Shown: positions 42,762 to 51,168 of the stretch, in pieces
Layout of the letters: each line of letters begins with the position of its first letter
Position numbering within the stretch: the first letter of the stretch is position 1
The notes under the pieces: generated by a model
Seen by the model: the letters and a program-made list of their open reading frames with translations, nothing else
Database searches by the model: none
What the model was told of the DNA's origin: nothing
Made by a program: the position numbers and the translations under genes
NCBI GenBank assembly: GCA_002050365.1
Contig: MWYZ01000054.1
Span: 62,001-126,000, forward strand
DNA length: 64,000 nucleotides
Direction of reading: 5' to 3'
From: Acidobacteria bacterium 28-1
Lineage (GTDB): Bacteria; Acidobacteriota; Blastocatellia; Pyrinomonadales; Pyrinomonadaceae

Positions 42762-43898
42762 ATGAGCGAGAAACTTCACTTGACAGGATTTTCAAAAACC
42801 GAACTTGCCGAGTTTGCCGAGAAAATCGGCGAGCCGAAATATCGCGCGAAACAAATTTTCAAAGGCTTGCACGAAAGACGGCTTTTAAGTTTTGATGAAA
42901 TGACGGATTTGCCGAAAGCGTTTCGTGAGAAGCTAAATGAAACCGCCGTCGCTTCAATTTTAAAAGTCGAATCGCGTTATGTTTCCGAAGACGGGACGCG
43001 CCGCTTTTTAATGAAAACCCCTGACAATTTTCCCGTCGAAACCGTTTTTATTCCAACCGAAAACCGGGACACCATTTGTTTTTCGTCGCAATCAGGCTGT
43101 CCTCTGAAATGTGATTTTTGCTTGACGGCGAAACTCGGACTGCTTAGAAATCTAACGGCGGGCGAAATTGTCGAGCAGATAATTATAGTTTTGAACGATG
43201 TTTACGGAACGGGCGCGGAAACTCCGCACGGCACGAATTTGGTGGCGATGGGCGCGGGCGAGCCGTTTTTAAATTTCGACAATTTAATAAAATCGCTTGA
43301 AATAATGAGCGACGAAGAAGGTTTGTTCATTGTGCCGAATCGCGTAACGGTTTCAACTGCCGGAATTGTGCCGAAAATTTACGAATTTGCGAAACTTGAA
43401 AAACGTCCAAACTTAGCAATCTCACTGTCTGCACCAAATGATGAATTACGCGACAAGCTGATGCCGATAAATAAGCGTTGGAACGTCGAGGAACTTTTGG
43501 CGGCGGCGAAAGAGTTTGAAAAAACTTTGCGGCGCGGCGAGCGTTTCACATTTGAATACGTTCTGCTCGGCGGCGTGAACGACTCCGAAGCGCATGCCCG
43601 CGCGTTGGCAAATCTTGTTCACAAATACGAATTACAAAAAGTGAAAATCAATCTGATTCCGCATAACTCGGCAGATCCGCTTGAATATCACCCGCCGAGT
43701 TTTCGGCAAGTCGAAAGATTTAAAAATTTATTAGAAAGCAAAGGCGTTTCCGCTTACGTGCGCCGTGCGCGTGGACGCGACATCTACGCCGCTTGCGGAC
43801 AACTCGCCGCGAAAGACGGAATGAATAAGACAGTCGGCAGCAGCAGTTGGCAGGAGAAAACCGACTGCCTACTGCCTACTGCTGCTGCTGCCGACTGA
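42762..43898 (+). CDS. rlmN: Dual-specificity RNA methyltransferase RlmN
   Basis: Radical-SAM enzyme methylating C2 of A2503 in 23S rRNA and A37 in some tRNAs, 378 residues from ATG 42762 (a GTG one codon earlier is also possible). N-terminal GEPKYRAKQIFKGLHERR, radical-SAM cluster C-P-L-K-C-D-F-C in FSSQSGCPLKCDFCLTAKLG, GAGEPFLNFDN, LAISLSAPNDELRDKLMPIN and the second active-site Cys in RRARGRDIYAACGQL. The final ~20 residues (TVGSSSWQEKTDCLLPTAAAAD) and the stop codon come from a heptamer repeat hairpin, so the native C-terminus has been overwritten. Confidence 0.95.
   Translation: MSEKLHLTGFSKTELAEFAEKIGEPKYRAKQIFKGLHERRLLSFDEMTDLPKAFREKLNETAVASILKVESRYVSEDGTRRFLMKTPDNFPVETVFIPTENRDTICFSSQSGCPLKCDFCLTAKLGLLRNLTAGEIVEQIIIVLNDVYGTGAETPHGTNLVAMGAGEPFLNFDNLIKSLEIMSDEEGLFIVPNRVTVSTAGIVPKIYEFAKLEKRPNLAISLSAPNDELRDKLMPINKRWNVEELLAAAKEFEKTLRRGERFTFEYVLLGGVNDSEAHARALANLVHKYELQKVKINLIPHNSADPLEYHPPSFRQVERFKNLLESKGVSAYVRRARGRDIYAACGQLAAKDGMNKTVGSSSWQEKTDCLLPTAAAAD
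43832..43896. repeat. Heptameric inverted repeat encoding the RlmN C-terminus
   Basis: Perfect 15-bp arms (43832-43846 agtcggcagcagcag and 43882-43896) around units actgcct, actgcct. Same word set as 16369-16466, 44935-45016 and 47401-47477. It is translated as the tail of RlmN and supplies its TGA. Confidence 0.88.
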
Positions 43899-43904
43899 AA
43901 AATT

Positions 43905-44423
43905 ATGGAAATTCTTATCGTCGGAGTTATTCTTGTCGCGCTGATGGTTTTTGTTTCAACGAAAATCAAAAAAAGCGCGGCGCAGGCTTTTGAACCGGAA
44001 GCGCTAGAAACGGAAGATTTCAAAATTACTAAACCGAAAGGTTTTATCAATCCGATAAACGAAGATTTAGCCGTTGCGTTTGTTGCTTATACGAAAGAAT
44101 TAGGCGAAAACGACGCGAAAAATTTCCGGCAAGCACAAGCAAATTTAAGAATTATTACAGATTCGGATTTTGAAGCGGTTTGCGAAAATGCCAAAACGTC
44201 TGCCGATAAAATTCTGTCGGAAAAGTGGTTTGAAAATCCGAGAGTTTATTTGCTTGAGAGCGAAAAAATTGAAAAGGACATTAGCATTATTTCGTCGTGG
44301 AAAATTGTCGAAAACATCCAAAAAGGGAAAATTTACGAATTACAGATTTCGGTTATAGAAGCGTATCGTGAAGATTACGCAGCCAGAACAAATGAGATGA
44401 TTGATAGTTTTATTGTGAAGTGA
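43905..44423 (+). CDS. Hypothetical membrane-anchored protein
   Basis: 172 residues with an N-terminal transmembrane helix (EILIVGVILVALMVFVSTKI), followed by a soluble domain with many Glu/Lys residues; ends DYAARTNEMIDSFIVK. No family recognised. Six bases after rlmN stop, so co-transcribed with it. Confidence 0.65.
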   Translation: MEILIVGVILVALMVFVSTKIKKSAAQAFEPEALETEDFKITKPKGFINPINEDLAVAFVAYTKELGENDAKNFRQAQANLRIITDSDFEAVCENAKTSADKILSEKWFENPRVYLLESEKIEKDISIISSWKIVENIQKGKIYELQISVIEAYREDYAARTNEMIDSFIVK

Positions 44424-44471
44424 AGCATCGGGAAACAATTAAAACGCATCATTTATCAACAAAGAAAATTT

Positions 44472-44933
44472 ATGAGAAAACTTTTATTGAGCGCAATTTT
44501 ATCTTTGATTTTTTTAGCGGGTGTTTGCGTCGAAGCTAATGCCCAAACATTTAGCGGTTCAATCGGCACAATTAAACGCGGCGGCGCGGCGAAAGCAACA
44601 ATTGTGATGAGCGTGCCAAACGGTTTGCACGTCAATTCAAGTCGTCCGAACAGCGAATATGCAATTCCGACGGTGGTCAGAGTCAGCGCGACGGGCGTGA
44701 AAGTCGGCGCGGTTGGTTATCCGCGCGGAAAAACGCGCAAGTTCGGTTTTTCCGAAGACAACATCAATGTTTATGAAGGACGCACCGCGTTTAGTTTTAA
44801 CATCAGTGTTCCCGCAAATTTTAAAGGAAACGTCGTAAAAGTCCGCGCCGTCGTGCGTTATCAGGCTTGCACCAATGAAGTTTGTTATCCGCCGAAGAGT
44901 AAGGAAATAACTTTAACTGCACAGGTTAGTTAA
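44472..44933 (+). CDS. Secreted DsbD N-terminal-domain-like protein
   Basis: 153-residue exported protein with signal peptide (1-24, cleavage after NAQA-type sequence). The mature part aligns by pattern to the N-terminal domain of thiol:disulfide interchange protein DsbD: GLHVNSSRPNSEYAIPTVV, and YQACTNEVCYPPKSKEITL with the Cys pair C-x5-C. It is a stand-alone immunoglobulin-like redox domain without the DsbD membrane part. Last gene before a repeat tract. Confidence 0.78.
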   Translation: MRKLLLSAILSLIFLAGVCVEANAQTFSGSIGTIKRGGAAKATIVMSVPNGLHVNSSRPNSEYAIPTVVRVSATGVKVGAVGYPRGKTRKFGFSEDNINVYEGRTAFSFNISVPANFKGNVVKVRAVVRYQACTNEVCYPPKSKEITLTAQVS

Positions 44934-44934
44934 A

Positions 44935-45016
44935 AGTAGGAAGCGGTAGTTGGCAGAGATAAGTAAGTTTTGAACGCCACAATCAACTTGCCTACTGCTA
45001 ACTGCTACTGCCTACT
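44935..45016. repeat. Heptameric inverted repeat (AGTAGGA/ctactgc words)
   Basis: Left arm agtagga, agcggta, gttggca (44935-44955); right arm about 44990-45016 with cctactg, ctaactg, ctactgc. Between convergent genes. The TAG stop of the PgeF gene (45005-45007) is inside the right arm. Confidence 0.87.
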
Positions 45017-45895
45017 TTTTTTCAAACCAATCACCGACAGCAAACGTCCCGTTTTGCCGTAAAGGTTTTTCTCGACGCGATAGGAAAAAAACAAATCTGT
45101 GCGTTCGATCGTGCAAAGCGGAGCGATGAAGATATTTTCAGGTAAAACGCCAATGCTTGAAATTTGCTCTTTGTTTGCTAAATGTAAGTCAACCAGCGCG
45201 TGTCCTTCACGGGTTTTTGTAAAAAGATTTCCACAGGTGGAAAAGTTTTTCTCAAAAGCGTTAATTATATCTTGTCCGACTTCGTAATTTTTTCCGCTTG
45301 CCGCCGGTCCGATCGCGCAAATTAAATCTTCGGTGTTCGTGCCATAAATTTCGCGCATTTTTTCAATCGTCTTTACAACAATCGAATTCGCCGTTCCGCG
45401 CCAACCGGCGTGAACCGCCGCAAACGCTTTCGTCCGATTATCGCCGAACAGAATGGGAACGCAATCGGCTGTTTTTACGCCGACTAATACATTCTCTAAG
45501 TTTGAAATTAAAGCGTCGCTCTTTTGAATGCCGTTTTCCGCATCATCGAGATTGTTGACGATTCGCACGTCCGCGCTGTGCGTTTGCCAACTTGAGGCGA
45601 GCCAGTAATCGCCGCCGAAAATTTCCAAAAAACGCTTTCGATTTTCCGCCAGATTCTCTGCCGAATCAATATCTACGCCCGACAAATTCAGAGAGTTTTC
45701 GGGGAACGGCGAAACACCGCCGAGCCTAGTTGAAAAACCGTTGGCAAAACCTTTTTCTTCAAGCCGGCGGCAAACAAGAATTTTTACGCCGTTCTTTTCT
45801 CGCCAAAAAAAGCCGGAATCTGCTAAAGTTTCTTTTGTTTGGTCTTCGGACTGCCGACTCTCGACTCTCGACTCTCGACTAATGATAGTTTCCAT
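45005..45895 (-). CDS. pgeF: Peptidoglycan editing factor PgeF (laccase-domain protein)
   Basis: 296 residues from ATG 45895 (ATG 45907 also possible). The conserved metal-site motifs are GGVSPFPENSLNLS, WQTHSADVRIV, KTADCVPILFGD, FAAVHAGWRGTANSIV and AIGPAASGKNYEVG. PgeF removes wrongly incorporated amino acids from peptidoglycan precursors (YfiH/CopGFD family). Residues 4-17 (IISRESRVESRQSED) come from a heptamer tract, and the start overlaps the divergent acpS start. Both ends of the gene thus fall in repeats. Confidence 0.9.
   Translation of the reverse strand: METIISRESRVESRQSEDQTKETLADSGFFWREKNGVKILVCRRLEEKGFANGFSTRLGGVSPFPENSLNLSGVDIDSAENLAENRKRFLEIFGGDYWLASSWQTHSADVRIVNNLDDAENGIQKSDALISNLENVLVGVKTADCVPILFGDNRTKAFAAVHAGWRGTANSIVVKTIEKMREIYGTNTEDLICAIGPAASGKNYEVGQDIINAFEKNFSTCGNLFTKTREGHALVDLHLANKEQISSIGVLPENIFIAPLCTIERTDLFFSYRVEKNLYGKTGRLLSVIGLKKSRQ
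45849..45883. repeat. Heptameric tandem repeat (GACTCTC word) at the divergent pgeF/acpS start
   Basis: Units gactgcc, gactctc, gactctc, gactctc, gactaat, in exact register. It lies within the N-terminal codons of pgeF and runs up to the ATG of acpS (45882), so it occupies the place where a promoter and leader would be expected. Confidence 0.9.
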
Positions 45896-46262
45896 CGGAA
45901 TAGACATTATTGAAGTTTATCGCATCCGCGAAACGATTTCGAGAACGCCGCGTTTTGCCGAAAGAGTTTTTACAAAAAGAGAACGCGATTATTGCGAAGC
46001 AAAAGGCGCGGCTTCGGCTCAGTCTTACGCGGCGCGATTTGCCGCTAAAGAAGCGTTTTTAAAAGCGTTAAAGACAGGTTGGCGAGGAAAGATTACTTGG
46101 CACGACATTGAAATTTGTTCGGATGAAAACGGCGTTCCGTCGCTCGAAATTCGAGGTGAGGCGAAGAATATCTTGGAAAATCTCGGCGCAAACAAAATTC
46201 ATTTATCGCTTTCGCACACTACGGAACACGCGGTTGCACAAGTTATTTTGGAGAAGACTTGA
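45882..46262 (+). CDS. acpS: Holo-[acyl-carrier-protein] synthase
   Basis: 126-residue 4'-phosphopantetheinyl transferase that activates acyl carrier protein. Start ATG 45882 gives the canonical MIVSIGIDIIEVYRI (metal Asp8); the open frame upstream is antisense to pgeF. Core motif FAARFAAKEAFLKAL contains the second metal-binding Glu, and LSLSHTTEHAVAQV is the C-terminal signature. 14 bp of its 5' end overlap pgeF divergently, and the 3' end overlaps the next gene by 20 bp tail to tail. Confidence 0.93.
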   Translation: MIVSIGIDIIEVYRIRETISRTPRFAERVFTKRERDYCEAKGAASAQSYAARFAAKEAFLKALKTGWRGKITWHDIEICSDENGVPSLEIRGEAKNILENLGANKIHLSLSHTTEHAVAQVILEKT

Positions 46263-46701
46263 TTTTTGATTTCTTTATTTTCTTCATTTTGTTAAGAAAA
46301 GCTATGTCTTTATTCGACTCAAAATCAGAAGTTCGGGTGCAAATGTTTGTTCCCAATTTACCTTTATCTCCGTAAGCATAAATCAAATACTTTTTCCCAA
46401 CCTCAAACTCATATCCGCAATCGCCGCCGCCTCGACCGGTTGTTATTGAAACTGAATCTTTAAATTCATTTTTCCAAGATTTCACATTCTTAAATTTTAC
46501 TTCAGTGTTAAAGGTATCCGGCTTCTCAATTACCTCAACTACTTCGCCGACAAAGACAGCGGTTGAATTTGTGTAGGCTTCTTTGACTTGTTTCTCAATT
46601 GATTCACTTTCCTGCGGAACACAACTGCAAGCAAGGGCGTTAATTACACTCAAAACGGTAATGAATGCGAAAAAGAAAATTGTAAAGATAATTTTGTTCA
46701 T
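46243..46701 (-). CDS. Secreted TIMP/netrin-like domain protein
   Basis: 152 residues with signal peptide (to about residue 23). The mature start ACSCVPQES and AYTNSTAVFVGEVVEV, and later GGGDCGYEFEVGKKYLIYAYG and NICTRT, follow the Cys pattern of the tissue-inhibitor-of-metalloproteinase/NTR-like fold found in bacterial secreted proteins. Function unknown. Codon use and A/T content are higher than in neighbouring genes. Overlaps acpS by 20 bp at the 3' end. Confidence 0.72.
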   Translation of the reverse strand: MNKIIFTIFFFAFITVLSVINALACSCVPQESESIEKQVKEAYTNSTAVFVGEVVEVIEKPDTFNTEVKFKNVKSWKNEFKDSVSITTGRGGGDCGYEFEVGKKYLIYAYGDKGKLGTNICTRTSDFESNKDIAFLNKMKKIKKSKIKSSPK

Positions 46702-46709
46702 AATTTCAA

Positions 46710-47243
46710 TTATTGATTTTCTTTTTCAGACGGAAAAACAGGTCGCGTTGCATCGGGATTATCGGGTGAAGTATGCAGGTGAATTACTTTCCAATCTTTG
46801 CCGATGAGTTTGAAAACCAGCGTCATTCTGCCGGAAGCCGATTCAAGTTTACCGTTAAATTCCTGCTGCTGTTTCCATTTGCAGGTCGCATACGCGCTGT
46901 CTTTGCCGAGCATTTCTATTCTTAAACCCGTTATATCAAGACTTACGTTTGAAGTTTTGTCGTAAAGCGATTCGCGATTACTCTTCATCGTTTCCCAACC
47001 GATGGTTGCCGAACCGTTATTGTTGAAGAAAAGAATTTTATCGGAGTTTTGATAAACGCTCATTACTTTTTCCGCGTCGATTTGTTTAATACCTTCAACT
47101 AAACGGTCGAAAACGTCGCGTACGCCTTTGTCATTGGTAACCGTAACGGTCGTCGTTTTAACTTTAACGGTTTTTGCTTTTTGTCCAAAAGCCGTAAAAG
47201 TCAAAGCCAAAATTAGGAAACTCAATAATGCGATTTTTTTCAT
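46710..47243 (-). CDS. Exported SnoaL/NTF2-like protein (DUF4440 type)
   Basis: 177 residues from ATG 47243, chosen because GGAAGGAA precedes it and it opens a signal peptide MKKIALLSFLILALTFTAFG. The rest has the NTF2-like pattern VRDVFDRLVEGIKQIDAEKVMSVYQNSDKILFF and YATCKWKQQQEF, GRMTLVFKLIGKDWKVIHLHTS, as in SnoaL-like/DUF4440 proteins. No catalytic residues can be assigned. Immediately upstream of the TIMP-like gene on the same strand. Confidence 0.8.
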   Translation of the reverse strand: MKKIALLSFLILALTFTAFGQKAKTVKVKTTTVTVTNDKGVRDVFDRLVEGIKQIDAEKVMSVYQNSDKILFFNNNGSATIGWETMKSNRESLYDKTSNVSLDITGLRIEMLGKDSAYATCKWKQQQEFNGKLESASGRMTLVFKLIGKDWKVIHLHTSPDNPDATRPVFPSEKENQ

Positions 47244-47400
47244 ATTTATTATTCCTTCCAAAACAAAGTTTATAATCAAAAGCCTTAGTTGCACAACGCA
47301 AAGGTTGAGTTTTCTACGAAACGCAGATTCGTCCATTTTACACCATATCGTATTACATTTATCCGATTTCAGACGTGAGAAGTATGAAGTGTATAAAACA

Positions 47401-47477
47401 GTTGGCAATCAGCAGTAGCAGTTGGCAGTAAAAATACAGCACCTGATTACAGACTGCCAACTGCTACTGCCTACTTA
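47401..47477. repeat. Heptameric inverted repeat (AGTTGGC/actgcta words)
   Basis: Left arm gttggca, atcagca, gtagcag, ttggcag (47401-47428); right arm actgcca, actgcta, ctgccta (47453-47473). It is the main occupant of the divergent gap 47244-47590, which otherwise holds the promoter and hairpin of the FecR gene. Confidence 0.87.
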
Positions 47478-47497
47478 TTAACTGTCAGTTTCATCGG

Positions 47498-47527
47498 TAT
47501 AATTTTTGCTTGCAAGCGCAAGCAAAA
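47498..47527 (+). promoter_or_regulatory. -10 box and leader hairpin of the FecR-domain gene
   Basis: TATAAT at 47498-47503 (no clear -35), at once followed by a perfect 10-bp hairpin (TTTTGCTTGC 47504-47513, loop aagc, GCAAGCAAAA 47518-47527). The hairpin would lie at the start site, which suggests an operator or an mRNA 5' structure. Confidence 0.4.
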
Positions 47528-47590
47528 GTTGAATTTATTCAATTTCGACTCTTCCGAGAAGAAAAACCAAAATTAAGGAGAAAATCTTTT

Positions 47591-49624
47591 ATGCGTCCAG
47601 CTAAAAAAATTCAATGGGCATTTTTCTTCCTGATGCCTTTTTTGTTCGCCGTGGCGGGAAACGCTTTAGCAAATGTTCCCGACGATTATGTGCCCGAAGT
47701 TAATGTGCGGGTGGCGCGGATTAGCTTTATCAGCGGCGATGTGCAAATCCGGCGCGCTGACTCTCAGCACTGGGAACGCGCCGCCAGCAATCTGCCGATT
47801 GTCGAAGGCGATGAGATTGCGACCGATTCAAACGCGAGGTTGGAGATTCAGTTTAACAGCTACAATTATTTGCGACTCTCGGAAAATGCTTATTTGAAAA
47901 TCACGACTTTGCGCGATGAAGGCATTGCAGTTAGCCTGCCGAACGGTTCGATGAGTTTGCGCGTTTTAAATTTCGTTAAAGACCGTTCCTATTTTGAAAT
48001 TGACGCACCGAAGACGACTGTTTCCGTCGAACGTGCGGGAATGTATCGCGTGGATGCCGGAAGCAAAAACGATTCGGAAGTTCGCGTTTCCGTTACTGAT
48101 TCAGGACAAGCGCGTGTTTATTCGGAAAATTCGGGTTTCACATTGAAGAACGGTCGGAGCGCGACGGTTCAGATTGACGGAAATTACGCGGGCGAATGGG
48201 AGACTTCCGACGCTTCACGTTACGCCGACGAGTTTAATAGTTGGTCTCTGCAACGCGACGCAATAATCGCCAAACGTCTGCAAAACGCCGATTATGACAA
48301 ATATTATGACCGCGACATTTACGGCGCGGAAGATTTAAGCGAATACGGCGAATGGATTTTCACGAAAAAATACGGTTACGTTTGGAAGCCCTTTCGCAAC
48401 TCGGTGGCGAGCTATTCTGATTGGTCGCCGTATCGCTACGGTCAGTGGCGTTGGATTCCGCCTTACGGCTGGACTTGGGTTAATGACGAGCCGTGGGGTT
48501 GGGCAACGTATCATCACGGACGCTGGGTTTATGACGACGGTTGGTATTGGACACCGTATCCACGCTATCGCGGGCAACGCAGTTGGTGGCGACCGGCGTT
48601 AGTATTTATTTCATATATCGGCAGTAATATCTGCTGGTATCCGTTACCTTACGATTATGGTTACTACAACTATAATTATTCGACTTACATTGACCGCCGA
48701 AAATATAACACGACGATTATTAATAATACGACCGTCGTTATTAATCCGCCACCGAATCAACCGCCGGTAGTTGAAACTCCGCTGATTAAAAAAATTCCGC
48801 ACCTCGGCGTAATTACCGTTCCGGCAAGTGAATTCGGAAGAAATACGAAGGGTTTTCGCAACGCGTCAACGGAACTCGCGCAAGAGGTTTTGTCGGTTAC
48901 GCCTTCCGAAACAGTCAAACCGCCGATTCTGCCTACCTTTAAAGATTTGAACGGCAGAGTAAGTAGGGATATTCTAGTCGAAAATCCTAAACCAACAGCG
49001 CGAGCCGAAGCTCAAATCAAAACTGGCGCGACTGAAAGAACAAGCGGCATTTCCACCGGCGAGAATCTTCGTAAAGAGCGTATTTATGGAAATCGTTCGC
49101 CGATTGAAAAAACCGACAGAAATTCACAGACGGAAATTAAAAGCGCATTAGATGGTCAACCGATAATCCGCGATACGGGCGCAGTTACGCGTCAGCCGCG
49201 GTCAGTTGTTAAACAAGATGACGGCAATTCCGAAACAAGGAATGAGTCGCCGAATAATGTTTCGCCAAGGGATTTTCCGATTCGTTCGAGAGGCGGAAAA
49301 AACGTGAACGAAAGTGAAACGCAAACGCCCGTGAAACCGCCGCACAGCCGCAACGACCGCGAGATATCCCCACCTGTTTACGCACCACCGCAAAAACAGC
49401 AAGAGCGTGAAGAGCGCATTGAGCGACAACCTCGCAAAGAACGTCAAGAACCGGTGCGAGAACCGGAGCCGCCGCGTTACGAGCCGCCGACCAAGCACGA
49501 CGATCCATCGCCGCCACCGCCGCGAAGCGAGCCGCCGCCCAAACCAGAACCGAAACCAGAACCGAAACCTGAGCAGAAGCCGCCGCTCAATGAAGGCAAA
49601 GGTAAAAGTGAAAAAGACGGATAA
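47591..49624 (+). CDS. FecR-domain protein with WP-rich repeat region and Pro-rich tail
   Basis: 677 residues from ATG 47591 (AAGGAG about 12 bases upstream; in-frame sequence before it is not signal-like). Signal peptide about 1-27. FecR domain about 40-150 (RISFISGDVQIRRADSQHWE, EGDEIATDSNARLEIQF). Middle part about 245-330 is Tyr/Trp-rich (YGEWIFTKKYGYVWKPF, YRYGQWRWIPPYGWTWV), the DUF6600 pattern. The last 200 residues are Pro/Glu/Lys-rich and disordered, ending in KPEPKPEP repeats. Probably a periplasmic or cell-surface protein; no sigma/anti-sigma partner is adjacent. Confidence 0.82.
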   Translation: MRPAKKIQWAFFFLMPFLFAVAGNALANVPDDYVPEVNVRVARISFISGDVQIRRADSQHWERAASNLPIVEGDEIATDSNARLEIQFNSYNYLRLSENAYLKITTLRDEGIAVSLPNGSMSLRVLNFVKDRSYFEIDAPKTTVSVERAGMYRVDAGSKNDSEVRVSVTDSGQARVYSENSGFTLKNGRSATVQIDGNYAGEWETSDASRYADEFNSWSLQRDAIIAKRLQNADYDKYYDRDIYGAEDLSEYGEWIFTKKYGYVWKPFRNSVASYSDWSPYRYGQWRWIPPYGWTWVNDEPWGWATYHHGRWVYDDGWYWTPYPRYRGQRSWWRPALVFISYIGSNICWYPLPYDYGYYNYNYSTYIDRRKYNTTIINNTTVVINPPPNQPPVVETPLIKKIPHLGVITVPASEFGRNTKGFRNASTELAQEVLSVTPSETVKPPILPTFKDLNGRVSRDILVENPKPTARAEAQIKTGATERTSGISTGENLRKERIYGNRSPIEKTDRNSQTEIKSALDGQPIIRDTGAVTRQPRSVVKQDDGNSETRNESPNNVSPRDFPIRSRGGKNVNESETQTPVKPPHSRNDREISPPVYAPPQKQQEREERIERQPRKERQEPVREPEPPRYEPPTKHDDPSPPPPRSEPPPKPEPKPEPKPEQKPPLNEGKGKSEKDG

Positions 49625-49632
49625 AACGAAAA

Positions 49633-49683
49633 AAAGAAAGCCAAAAGCAAGGAAAACAATTGAAACTTTTGGCTTTCTTTTTA
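49633..49683 (+). terminator. Terminator after the FecR-domain gene
   Basis: Perfect 15-bp stem (49633-49647 with 49666-49680) and T-rich tail, 9 bp past the stop. Symmetric A/T tracts allow it to work in both directions. Confidence 0.82.
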
Positions 49684-49687
49684 ACTT

Positions 49688-49792
49688 TTAAGCACTCCAA
49701 CAAAAATAGTTTTAAAGTATTTTGCCGCAAAAGGAACGCCTGCAAACTACAGGCGTTCCTTCAGTCAAATATATTTTTGTTGGAGTGCTTAA
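49688..49792. repeat. Nested 105-bp palindrome with TTAA ends
   Basis: Outer perfect 21-bp inverted repeat (49688-49708 and 49772-49792), each end beginning TTAAGCACTCC on its own strand. Inside is a second perfect hairpin, 12 bp (49731-49742 with 49750-49761, loop of 7). It lies between the convergent FecR and M16 genes, just after the FecR terminator. Could be a MITE-like unit or a strong terminator; see findings. Confidence 0.75.
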
Positions 49793-49805
49793 GCTGGTAT
49801 AAATA

Positions 49806-51164
49806 CTAATTATTTTGTAGAAAAATTTCTTTATTGATCGCTGATTGATTACCGATAACCACAAAGCGTATGTTCTTCATATATTTTTGCGCGACGGCTT
49901 GCACTTCGGCAGGCTTCACTTGGCGGATTTTATCCAAAAAGCTAAACGCATTGCGCCAACCGCCGCCGACGAATTCGTATTTGGCGAGCTCGCCGGCTTG
50001 CGCGGCGTTCGTTTGCTGGTCAATGTAATAAAGCGTTAGGAAATGTCCTGATATGCCGTCAATTGTTTCCTCATTAATCTGTTTAGTTCTTAAATTGTTT
50101 ACTTCATTAAGCATCACGCTGACGGCTTGATTTGCGTCAACGGCGGTTACATAAATGTTCGCCGTATTTGCCGCAGATGAATCTAATTCGGCATTCGGCG
50201 CGTATGAAAGCTGACGTTTGATGCGGACTTCCTGGTAAATTCGGCTTTGAAGAACGGCAACCGCAACTCGCATCGCATAATAATCGGGACTAGCGGGCGA
50301 CGGCGCGTTAAAAACGCCTTGAATATAATTAGTCGGCAAGGTGCGCGACGTAACGTCTAACGTCGCTTTGGAAAAATCGAGCGGCGGAAAGGGCGATTCT
50401 TTATAATCACCGCGCGGCAGTTTACCGAGCGTGGCGGCAACACGCGTCTGCACGTCTTTCGGGTCTATGTCACCGACAACTACGAGCAAAAGGCGCGAGG
50501 TCTGCATCAATTTCTGATGAAAATCAATTAAATCTTTTGCGGTGAAACGACTTATCGTCTCGAGCGTCCCGCTCACGTCGTTGGCGTATGGATGATTAAC
50601 GTAAATGATTCTATCCTGCAAAACCTGCAAAAAATTATCGCTGCTGGTTTCTTGTTCTCTCAAACCGGTCGAAATCTGGTCGCGGGTGCGTTGAACGTCT
50701 TCTACTGCAAAAGCCGGATTAAGCGCGATGTCGGTGAAAATCTCCCACGAATGGTCAAAGTTTTGGCGCGTCGTCGCCAAACTCAAAGCACTGTAATCGT
50801 TGTTCACACCCGAACCGACGCTGCTTCCAGTCCGCGCGAGTTCGCGTCTCAGAGTTTCACGCGGAAATTTCTTGCTTCCCTCAGTCGCCGCACTCAGCAT
50901 CAAGTTTTCGATGCCGGCGTTCTTATCGGTAATGTTTCGCGCACCGCCGCGAATGAAAAGTCCGGCGGCTACCGTTGGCGAGTTCGGACGGCGTTTGACT
51001 AAAACCTTCAATCCGTTCACGTCAAACTCCGTTACGAGATTTGCTTGTTCGGCGATGCTCGGCTTACTTGTTTGAGCAAAACTGCTTGTGACAAAAAATA
51101 AACAAATGAATGTCAGCAAAACGATTTTGCCGACCGCTGACCGCTGACCACTGACCACTCTCAT
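49806..51164 (-). CDS. M16-family peptidase-like subunit lacking the zinc motif
   Basis: 452-residue M16 (pitrilysin/MPP-like) protein. The position of HxxEH holds GIENLMLSAATEGSKK, so the catalytic zinc site is missing; the fold is otherwise typical (VAAGLFIRGGARN, LLVVVGDIDPKDVQTRV, NYIQGVFNAPSPASPDYYAM). Such subunits pair with an active partner, here the gene just upstream. I start it at ATG 51164; a TTG five codons earlier would overlap the partner by 11 bp. The first residues VVSGQRSAVG before the signal helix are encoded by a heptamer tract. Confidence 0.88.
   Translation of the reverse strand: MRVVSGQRSAVGKIVLLTFICLFFVTSSFAQTSKPSIAEQANLVTEFDVNGLKVLVKRRPNSPTVAAGLFIRGGARNITDKNAGIENLMLSAATEGSKKFPRETLRRELARTGSSVGSGVNNDYSALSLATTRQNFDHSWEIFTDIALNPAFAVEDVQRTRDQISTGLREQETSSDNFLQVLQDRIIYVNHPYANDVSGTLETISRFTAKDLIDFHQKLMQTSRLLLVVVGDIDPKDVQTRVAATLGKLPRGDYKESPFPPLDFSKATLDVTSRTLPTNYIQGVFNAPSPASPDYYAMRVAVAVLQSRIYQEVRIKRQLSYAPNAELDSSAANTANIYVTAVDANQAVSVMLNEVNNLRTKQINEETIDGISGHFLTLYYIDQQTNAAQAGELAKYEFVGGGWRNAFSFLDKIRQVKPAEVQAVAQKYMKNIRFVVIGNQSAINKEIFLQNN
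51132..51159. repeat. Heptameric tandem repeat (AGTGGTC word) at the M16 start
   Basis: Units gaccgct, gaccgct, gaccact, gaccact, ending just before the start codon of the inactive M16 subunit. In frame, they add about nine residues ahead of the signal peptide. Confidence 0.9.
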
Positions 51165-51168
51165 AATT

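Noticed and set aside
45741-45881. N-terminal extension of AcpS
   Set aside because: Antisense to PgeF and not AcpS-like; the canonical AcpS start is ATG 45882.
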